Below are positions 57,968 through 64,000 of a stretch of 64,000 nt of DNA, in pieces. The position numbers and the translations under genes were made by a program. The stretch's first letter is position 1. Each line of letters begins with the position of its first letter. This DNA is from Candidatus Edwardsbacteria bacterium (GTDB lineage: Bacteria > Edwardsbacteria > AC1 > EtOH8), in contig JAHJLF010000075.1 in NCBI GenBank assembly GCA_018821925.1, positions 25,781 through 89,780 of the forward strand, written 5' to 3'. The notes beneath the pieces were generated by a model. That model saw nothing but the letters and a program-made list of their open reading frames with translations. It searched no databases and was not told the DNA's origin.

Positions 57968-58793
57968 AAATAAAGTTGCCTCGGATAAATCCTGCGGTTA
58001 TTGCTGCACCAAGCTGGTGAAATTGGGCGTGACCTTCGGCCAGAACCGGATATTGGAGGATGTCAACCTGCATGTCCATTGCGGCCAGTTCACCGCCGTG
58101 ATCGGTCCCAATGGGGCCGGCAAGACCACTTTGCTCAAGGCCATCCTGGGCGAGGTGCCGCACACCGGCCACGTCCATTTCATTGACTCCGACGGACAGC
58201 GCCCGAACCGGCCGTTTTTGGGCTACGTCCCCCAGAAGCTGGAATTCGACGCCACCGCCCCGGTCAGCGTCAGGGACCTTTTTGCCGGGGCCGCCGGCCG
58301 CCGGCCGGTGTGGCTGGGCATCGGGCGCAATGACCGATCCCGGGCAAAGGAGGTTCTTGATACGGTGCAGGCCGGGCATCTGATAGACCGCAAGCTGGGA
58401 CAGCTATCCGGCGGCGAGCTCCAGCGGGTGCTTCTGGCCATGGCCATTACCCCGGTGCCCAATCTGCTATTGCTGGACGAGCCGGTATCCGGCGTGGACC
58501 TGGCTGGCATCGAGCTGTTCTATAAGATGGTCTCCCAATTGCGGCGGGACTATCACCTGTCCATCATCCTGGTATCACACGACCTGTCCACTGTGGCCCA
58601 GTTCGCCGACCGAATAGTTTTTTTGAACCGCACCGTCATCGCCGACGGCACGCCCCGCCAAGTCCTTTCCAACCAGGCGGTCCGTCAGGCCTTTGCCCTG
58701 CCTCCGGAGCTGGCCCTAAGTTTCCCCGAGATACAACCGGAGCATAAAGAGGATCGGGGATGCATCAGCTGTAACCTGGAGAAAAGCCTATGA
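57957..58793 (+). CDS. znuC: Zinc/manganese-type ABC transporter ATPase (ZnuC-like)
   Basis: 278 residues from the ATG at 57957. Walker A GPNGAGKTTLLKAIL (50-64), signature LSGGELQRVLLAMA, Walker B LLLLDEPVSGVD, H-loop SHDLS. Cys-rich ends are unusual: CGYCC at residues 13-17 and GCISC near the C-terminus, possibly binding metal. It energises uptake with the downstream permease. No substrate-binding protein gene is in the window. Confidence 0.9.
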   Translation: MAVENKVASDKSCGYCCTKLVKLGVTFGQNRILEDVNLHVHCGQFTAVIGPNGAGKTTLLKAILGEVPHTGHVHFIDSDGQRPNRPFLGYVPQKLEFDATAPVSVRDLFAGAAGRRPVWLGIGRNDRSRAKEVLDTVQAGHLIDRKLGQLSGGELQRVLLAMAITPVPNLLLLDEPVSGVDLAGIELFYKMVSQLRRDYHLSIILVSHDLSTVAQFADRIVFLNRTVIADGTPRQVLSNQAVRQAFALPPELALSFPEIQPEHKEDRGCISCNLEKSL

Positions 58794-59623
58794 GCCCGTG
58801 GTACTGGCTGACCGGCCTGCTGCCCTTCGATTGGCTCAGCTTTGCTTTTATGAAGCAGGCCCTGCTGGCTGTGATTCTGGTATCGTACCTGTTCGGCCTG
58901 CTGGGCTCGCAGGTCATCAACCAGCAGATGGCTTTTTTCTCCGATGCCATCGGACACGCCGCCCTGACCGGCATCGCCATCGGCGCCATCATGGGTCTGG
59001 CCGATCCCACCTGGGCCATGGTCATCTTCTCCGGCCTGCTGGCCCTGGCCATCTCCTGGCTGAGGCGGGTCACCCTGACATCGACCGACACAGTGATCGG
59101 CCTTTTCATGGCTTTTGCCGTGGCCCTGGGGATAGTGATCCTGTCGCGGGGAGGCGGTTTCGCCAGGTATTCCGGCTACTTGGTGGGCGATATCCTCAGC
59201 ATTACCCCGGCCGAGATAAGGAACCTGCTGATACTGATACTGGCGGTCACGGTTCTTTGGATATTGTATTTCAACCAGCTGATGCTGATCAGCCTGAACC
59301 CCTCGCTGGCCCGGAGCCGGGGGATAAAAGTATGGCTGATAGAGGCCATGTTCTCGCTGGTGGTGGCGGTGGTGGTCACCGTCTCCATCAAGTGGGTGGG
59401 CCTGCTGGTAATAAACTCCATGCTGATACTGCCGGCCGCCGCGGCCCGCAACATCTCGGGCAACACCCGGCAGTACGTTTGGTGGTCAATTGTCATAAGC
59501 CTGGCCTCGGGGGTATCGGGACTGATCGCCTCCTATTACCTGTCCACCGCCACCGGAGCCACCATCGTGCTGATATCCATGGGGATATTCATGGTCACCC
59601 TGGGGGTAAAAAAGATCATTTGA
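58790..59623 (+). CDS. znuB: Metal-type ABC transporter permease (ZnuB-like)
   Basis: 277 residues with about eight membrane spans. Family motifs: LGSQVINQQMAFFSDAIGHAALTGIAIGA near the N-terminus and SIKWVGLLVINSMLILPAAAARNISGN late in the chain. Inner-membrane partner of the preceding ATPase, overlapping it by 4 bases. Zinc is likely given the Fur-family gene at the operon head, but manganese or iron permeases look the same. Confidence 0.9.
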   Translation: MSPWYWLTGLLPFDWLSFAFMKQALLAVILVSYLFGLLGSQVINQQMAFFSDAIGHAALTGIAIGAIMGLADPTWAMVIFSGLLALAISWLRRVTLTSTDTVIGLFMAFAVALGIVILSRGGGFARYSGYLVGDILSITPAEIRNLLILILAVTVLWILYFNQLMLISLNPSLARSRGIKVWLIEAMFSLVVAVVVTVSIKWVGLLVINSMLILPAAAARNISGNTRQYVWWSIVISLASGVSGLIASYYLSTATGATIVLISMGIFMVTLGVKKII

Positions 59624-59829
59624 AACACCAATCTTTGGCAAAACCACAGATATCGTTCCAACCAAATTTGTGGGGTAGTTGGGGTCCGGGGGCGCAGTTG
59701 CGGGTTGACTGCGGAAAACATTACAAAATTGATCATCGCTCCGTAGCGTGTGCCAAACTCATCAAATAATTCTTTATTTACACAAGCATTATATTAAGTG
59801 TTAAGTCCTGCGACCCCGGCGGGTCTTTC

Positions 59830-59855
59830 GCCCTTTCTGCCCGGACAGAAAGGGC
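59830..59855. repeat. Palindrome upstream of the DA1-like gene
   Basis: GCCCTTTCTG/CAGAAAGGGC with a six-base loop, no T-run. The rest of 59624-59894 shows no gene. Confidence 0.5.
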
Positions 59856-59894
59856 AGAGAATATAAAAAACTTGCAAGACAGACGGAGATTATT

Positions 59895-61013
59895 ATGAAA
59901 AAATCTTTTTTCATTGCTTTATTTATTTTATTGGTGGCGTTTATATCGATAACTTTTGTTTCGGCCCAAAGCAAGACCTGCGCCAATTGCGAAAAATCCA
60001 TCACCAAAAGCTTTCTGGAATACAACGGCCAGCCTTACTGCTCCCAGAAATGCTTCGAGGCAGCCCTGCCCAAATGCTCGGTCTGTGGAAAGTCGGTGGG
60101 CGAAGGGACCAAGCAGGGCGAATTTTTAAAGTTCAACGGGAAGATATTCTGTTCGGAAAAATGCTTTGCGAAATCCCTGCCCAAGTGCGCCGCCTGCGGC
60201 CAGCCGGCCCAGAAACAGATCCGTTCGGCCGATGACGCCTCAAAAGTATATTGCTCCCAGGAATGTTACCAGACCAGTCTGCCCAAGTGCGAGTTATGCC
60301 AAAAACCACTGAACAATTGGAAGACGCTCAATAGCCACATATTTTGCAACGATTGCGCCGCCCTGCCCAAATGCCTCAATTGCCGATTGCCCGGGGCCGA
60401 AATAAAATTGGCGGACGCAAGATACCTTTGTAAAAAATGCCAGCCTGAGGCCATCACCTCTTTGGAGAGCGGGCAAAAATATTTTACCAGGGTCCGTGAC
60501 GATATCAAAAAACATCTGAATCTCTCCACCGACCATAAGATAACTTTTAAGTTAGTGGATGCGCAGGAGCTGAGCAGGATCACCGGAGTAACGGTCTTTT
60601 CCGAACAGGGGCTATACAGCCATAAATGGAAAACCTACCAGCAGGCTAAAACCAAGGTGCTGGACAGCGACACTTTCGTGATATACATCCTTTCGCATCT
60701 GACCCCAAAATATTTCCACAATATAACCGCCCATGAACTGGCCCATGATATCCACGACGCCTATTATCCCAACGCCAAGGGCAAGGAGATCGAAGAGGGC
60801 TTTGCCGAATACATCTCTTCGCTGATGAACGCCTACTGGGGCAATGACAGCTTGAATTCGGAGAAGCTGCAGAACCAGGAGAAAATTTACGCCCAGGGAT
60901 ATCAAAAGTTCCTCAAGGTCGCCGAAAAGAACGGGCTGGCCGATGTTTTGGCCTATATGGAAAAACAGAACCATGTGCCCAAACCCAAAACAACCAAGAA
61001 AAAAACCAAATGA
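59895..61013 (+). CDS. Secreted DA1-like zinc-finger metallopeptidase
   Basis: 372 residues. Signal peptide (MKKSFFIALFILLVAFISIT). Residues about 28-185 hold some five treble-clef CxxC fingers with a repeated YCSQKCFEA / FCSEKCFAK pattern, LIM-like. Residues about 200-350 form a gluzincin domain: ITGVTVFSEQGLYSHK, YILSHLTPKYFHNITAHELAHDIHD with HExxH, and EEGFAEYISSLMN with the downstream Glu. This order equals that of plant ubiquitin-dependent peptidase DA1 and its bacterial relatives. Function in bacteria unknown. Ribosome site ACGGAG. Overlaps the next lipoprotein by 4 bases. Confidence 0.72.
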   Translation: MKKSFFIALFILLVAFISITFVSAQSKTCANCEKSITKSFLEYNGQPYCSQKCFEAALPKCSVCGKSVGEGTKQGEFLKFNGKIFCSEKCFAKSLPKCAACGQPAQKQIRSADDASKVYCSQECYQTSLPKCELCQKPLNNWKTLNSHIFCNDCAALPKCLNCRLPGAEIKLADARYLCKKCQPEAITSLESGQKYFTRVRDDIKKHLNLSTDHKITFKLVDAQELSRITGVTVFSEQGLYSHKWKTYQQAKTKVLDSDTFVIYILSHLTPKYFHNITAHELAHDIHDAYYPNAKGKEIEEGFAEYISSLMNAYWGNDSLNSEKLQNQEKIYAQGYQKFLKVAEKNGLADVLAYMEKQNHVPKPKTTKKKTK

Positions 61014-61687
61014 AACTACAAGAGAAAATAATTTATTCATTTTCAGTCCTTGGACTGACTGCCATGGTGTTTTTGGCTGGCTGCAAGCCGCAGAAACCAA
61101 ACACCAGTATACTAATATTTGACCAGATAAAATACAAGCTGCCAAAATACGATTCGCTGGAATACTTCAATATATCCCCCAACGGAAGCAAATTCATGGC
61201 CCTGTATAAGATCAAGGATCAGTGGTTTGCCCAAGTCAACGAGAGCGTTTTCGAGAATTTCCAGGGAACACTGATAGACAGTTTTAGCAACAAACCAAAA
61301 TACTGCTTCAGTCCCGATAGTTCAAAAGTGGGCATGGTCTACCATAAGGAGCGGTCTCACATTCTAAAGGCGGCTTACGTAATCGAAAATCAAAAAATCC
61401 CCGATTCGGATACCATGCCACAATGGTTCGTCCAAATAAACCATAACATTTACGGTGGATTTGATGGTGACCACATGCCGGAGGTCAAATTTTCACCGGA
61501 TGGTTCGGTTTTTGGTTTTGTCTACAAGAACCGTGGGGCATATTACATAAGGCTAAATGACGAGGTCCTGGGTCCGTATCAAAAAGCAGATATGACCTTC
61601 ACCATTGAAAGCCATATCACCCTGGCCATTGTTGAAAACGGCTTTGCCTATCTTAACGAAATGGAAGCAATTCCCCTTAACAAATAA
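61010..61687 (+). CDS. Lipoprotein with beta-propeller-like repeats
   Basis: 225 residues. Lipobox FLAGC with Cys25 after a hydrophobic span. The body has WD40/PD40-like blades: FNISPNGSKFMALYKIKDQW, YCFSPDSSKVGMVYHKERSH, VKFSPDGSVFGFVYKNRGAY. No family assigned. Read from an ATG overlapping the stop of the DA1-like gene (ATGA), so the two are made together and may act in the same compartment. Confidence 0.7.
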   Translation: MKLQEKIIYSFSVLGLTAMVFLAGCKPQKPNTSILIFDQIKYKLPKYDSLEYFNISPNGSKFMALYKIKDQWFAQVNESVFENFQGTLIDSFSNKPKYCFSPDSSKVGMVYHKERSHILKAAYVIENQKIPDSDTMPQWFVQINHNIYGGFDGDHMPEVKFSPDGSVFGFVYKNRGAYYIRLNDEVLGPYQKADMTFTIESHITLAIVENGFAYLNEMEAIPLNK

Positions 61688-61692
61688 AAAAC

Positions 61693-63630
61693 ATGATTTT
61701 AAATTTAACTGAATTAAAAAACGGCGAGGCCGCCCGCATCGAATCCATCTCCGGCGGACACGGCCTCCAGGCCAGGCTGGAAAGGCTGGGACTTCGCCCC
61801 GGACTGAGAGTGACCAAGGTCTCCGACTTCGGCCCGGTGGTGGTCTCCTCCTCAAATGGACAGGTGGCTATCGGAAAGGGCATGGCCCGCCATGTCAATG
61901 TGACGGTTGACGATTTCAAGGTGTTGCTGTTCGGCAATCCCAACGTGGGTAAAAGCGTGGTCTTCTCCCATCTGACCGGCCTGGGGGCCGTCTCATCAAA
62001 TTACGCCGGAACCACGGTGGAGTTCTCCAAGGGGGCCATCTGGGCCGACGGCAAAAGAATGGAGCTGATAGACGTGCCGGGGGCCTATACCCTGGAGGCC
62101 ACCTGCACCGCCGAGGAGGTGGCCAGCGACTTCTGCACCCGGGATAAGGCCGACCTGATAATTAACGTAGTGGACGCCACCAATCTGGAGCGCAATCTGT
62201 ATCTGACCTTGCAGCTGCTGGAGAAAAAGATTCCCATGGTAGTGATGCTCAACAAATGGGATATCGCCCGTCACAAGGGGATCATTATCAACGTTGACGA
62301 GCTGGCCCAACGGCTGGGGGTGAAAGTCATCCCGGTGGTGGCGGTAACCGGCGAAGGACTAAAGAAAGTGATGTCGGCGGTGGCCGAGGCCGGGCGAGGC
62401 GAAATAAAACTATCTGAATTCAAGCCCATTGACCACCAGGAGCGCTGGCATATCATCGGCCACATCAGCCAGGAGGTGCAGAGGATTACCCACAAGCACC
62501 CCACCATCCTGGAGAAACTGGAGGACGCCAGCGTCCGGCCGTTCTCAGGGGTGCTGATCGCCCTGGCGGTGATGGTGCTTTCCTTTACGGTCATAAGATT
62601 TCTGGGCGAGGGCCTGATAAAATACCTGATGGACCCCTTCTTCAAAAACATTTACGGTCCGCTGGTGCAAAAGCTGGTGGCGTTCATTCCCTGGCCGGTG
62701 ATCCGCCAACTGCTGGCCGGGCAGACCCCGGAGTTCATGGAGTCATTTGGCGCGCTGACCACCGGGGTCTATATCCCCCTGGCCATAGTCCTGCCCTACA
62801 TCGTCTCCTTCTACCTGGTGCTGGGAGTGCTGGAGGACATCGGCTACCTGCCCCGCCTGGCGGTGCTACTGGACCGGACCATGCACCGCCTGGGCCTGCA
62901 CGGCTACGCCGCCCTGCCGCTGGTGCTAAGCTGCGGCTGCAAGGTTCCGGGGGTGCTGGCCCTCAGGGTGCTGGAATCGCGGCGGGAGAAGATACTGGCC
63001 CTGACCCTTTTATTGATGGCCGCTCCCTGTCTGCCCCAGTCGGCCATGATGGTATCGCTGCTGTCGGGCTTCGGAGTGGGCTACGTTCTGCTGGCCTTCG
63101 GGGTATTGATAGCGGTGGCGGTGATAAACAGCCTGTTTTTGAACCGCATCTTAAAAGGGCAGTCTCCGGAGATCATCATGGAGATACCCTCCTACCAGAT
63201 GCCCCACGCTGGAACGCTTTTCCGAAAGACCTGGATGCGCATCAAGAGCTTTTTGCAGGAGGCCACCCCGCTGATAGTGCTGGGGGTGCTGGCGGTGAAT
63301 ATTCTGGAGATGCTGGGGGCGATAAGATTGCTGGGCCGGCTGGCCAGACCGTTGGTGGTGAATGTTCTGGGCCTTCCTCGGGAGGCCATCAGCGTGATCC
63401 TGTTCGGATTTTTGCGCAAGGACATCTCCATCGCCCTGCTGGCGCCTTTGAACCTGTCGCCCAAGCAGGCGGTGATCGCCTCGGTGTTCCTGGTGCTTTA
63501 CCTGCCATGCATAGCCACCTTTTTCGTAGCTCTTAAGGAGATCGGCTGGCGGGGGATCGTCCGGGTGCTGGCATTGACCTTGAGCTGGGCCGTGGTGGTG
63601 GGGTTTTTGATGAATTTGATCTGGGTGTAA
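61693..63630 (+). CDS. feoB: FeoA-FeoB fusion ferrous iron transporter
   Basis: 645 residues. Residues 1-75 are a FeoA SH3-like domain (RIESISGGHGLQARLERLGLRPGL). The FeoB G domain follows: GNPNVGKSVVFSHLTG, DVPGAYTLEAT, NKWD. Then a long membrane domain (about 280-640) with the gate motifs YIVSFYLVLGVLEDIGYLPR, PLVLSCGCKVPGVLALR and FGFLRKDISIALLAP. Imports Fe(II). It follows the lipoprotein by 5 bases; part of a metal-uptake stretch with znuCB. Confidence 0.95.
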   Translation: MILNLTELKNGEAARIESISGGHGLQARLERLGLRPGLRVTKVSDFGPVVVSSSNGQVAIGKGMARHVNVTVDDFKVLLFGNPNVGKSVVFSHLTGLGAVSSNYAGTTVEFSKGAIWADGKRMELIDVPGAYTLEATCTAEEVASDFCTRDKADLIINVVDATNLERNLYLTLQLLEKKIPMVVMLNKWDIARHKGIIINVDELAQRLGVKVIPVVAVTGEGLKKVMSAVAEAGRGEIKLSEFKPIDHQERWHIIGHISQEVQRITHKHPTILEKLEDASVRPFSGVLIALAVMVLSFTVIRFLGEGLIKYLMDPFFKNIYGPLVQKLVAFIPWPVIRQLLAGQTPEFMESFGALTTGVYIPLAIVLPYIVSFYLVLGVLEDIGYLPRLAVLLDRTMHRLGLHGYAALPLVLSCGCKVPGVLALRVLESRREKILALTLLLMAAPCLPQSAMMVSLLSGFGVGYVLLAFGVLIAVAVINSLFLNRILKGQSPEIIMEIPSYQMPHAGTLFRKTWMRIKSFLQEATPLIVLGVLAVNILEMLGAIRLLGRLARPLVVNVLGLPREAISVILFGFLRKDISIALLAPLNLSPKQAVIASVFLVLYLPCIATFFVALKEIGWRGIVRVLALTLSWAVVVGFLMNLIWV

Positions 63631-63639
63631 AATTAACGA

Positions 63640-63690
63640 CCTCCCCCTTCCCTCTCCTAATGCCTTAGGAGAGGGGTAAGGGAGAGGTCC
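63640..63690. repeat. CCTCTCC-family palindrome
   Basis: Core CCTCTCCTAATGCCTTAGGAGAGG at 63651-63674, of the same family as 3998-4032, with outer arms ACCTCCCCCTTCC and GGGTAAGGGAGAGGT. Confidence 0.7.
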
Positions 63691-63703
63691 GTCCAAAACA
63701 CTA

Positions 63704-63739
63704 AAAAAGCCGTGGCATTCAAGCCACGGCTTTTATTTT
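63704..63739. terminator. Bidirectional terminator
   Basis: AAAAAGCCGTGGC/GCCACGGCTTTT with loop ATTCAA and TATTTT tail. Shared by convergent feoAB and speD. Confidence 0.8.
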
Positions 63740-63748
63740 ATATGTAAT

Positions 63749-64000
63749 CTAGATATTCTCGGCGAAGAATATTTCCGCCATCTCCCTCAGCAGTTTCTTC
63801 TTGATATTCACCTTATCGCGAGCCCTCAGCTTGCTGGTGCTACGCCCGAAAATATAATCTTCTATATTGAAATCCCTCAGCAGCATCTTGGTGTGAAAGA
63901 TATTCTCCTGGTAGACGTTGGTGTCTATCAGCTGATAATCCCTGTTGACATCCTTGTATAGATAATTCTGGATGGAATTTATCTTGTGGTCTATGAAATA
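63749..64000 (-). CDS. speD: S-adenosylmethionine decarboxylase SpeD, 5' part outside window
   Basis: The last 83 codons of a minus-strand gene cut by the window edge. The peptide YFIDHKINSIQNYLYKDVNR is followed by VYQENIFHTKMLLRDFNIED and KKLLREMAEIFF, matching the C-terminal part of the E. coli-type (class 1A) SpeD. That enzyme makes the aminopropyl donor for spermidine. The pyruvoyl cleavage site would lie upstream and is not visible. Convergent with feoB across a shared terminator. Confidence 0.87.
   Translation of the reverse strand, partial: YFIDHKINSIQNYLYKDVNRDYQLIDTNVYQENIFHTKMLLRDFNIEDYIFGRSTSKLRARDKVNIKKKLLREMAEIFFAENI

Noticed and set aside
1..64000. tRNA or rRNA genes
   Set aside because: I looked for TTCGA-type T-loops with acceptor stems and for rRNA signatures and found none that hold; a covariance search would be decisive.

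Overview
The window looks like chromosome from a Gram-negative bacterium of the FCB-like candidate phyla (Edwardsbacteria, TA06 or WOR-3 type). I infer this from three things. There is a near-complete lipid A/Kdo/heptose gene set, including an lpxC-fabZ fusion. There are secreted proteins ending in a FlgD/type-IX-like sorting domain. Outer-membrane barrel proteins follow carboxypeptidase-like regulatory domains. Most genes are GC-rich and tightly packed in overlapping operons, while single AT-rich genes sit between or inside operons. No tRNA, rRNA or CRISPR array was seen.

Layout. 1-2718: inositol monophosphatase, TauE-type permease, zincin. 2723-7296: sorting-domain beta-repeat protein, a tiny membrane peptide, then ECF sigma / anti-sigma / bactofilin-like membrane protein. 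7439-13365: two PspC proteins, an M16 protease pair, a gene-remnant zone between two identical terminators, and a TPR protein with its partner. 13447-18182 (minus): coupled operon hldE-waaA-lpxK-nadA-barrel protein. 18594-23891: phoH-pgpH-ybeY-corC. 24202-27992: glycosyltransferase plus GH130 phosphorylase. 28181-30575: integron-like cassette array with a PD-(D/E)XK-like protein in one cassette and an Nmad2-Nmad3 pair in the next. 30596-40043: VOC, Nudix, RecO, metallopeptidase, TonB-type receptor, YcaQ and a surface protein. 40124-44731 (minus): rimP-nusA-infB. 45012-52162: RadC, a response regulator, an AlkD/ATL repair pair, slipin and NfeD separated by a four-helix-bundle gene, and AMP nucleosidase. 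52302-57147: lpxA and lpxC-fabZ, pushed apart by three unrelated genes and partial copies of the fabZ end. 57542-63630: Fur/Zur regulator with zinc-type ABC genes, a bacterial DA1-like metallopeptidase, a lipoprotein and a FeoA-FeoB fusion. 63749-64000: end of speD.

How the parts fit. Envelope building (LPS genes, surface receptors, sigma/anti-sigma, PspC, slipin/NfeD) and metal uptake dominate the core. The accessory layer has three forms: integrase-less attC-bounded cassettes, a repeatedly used insertion point at the 3' end of fabZ, and several dispersed palindromic repeat families, one of which has become part of a protein. The cassette array and the fabZ hotspot are the most novel items. 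Repeat families and cassette limits were read by eye and need alignment-based confirmation.
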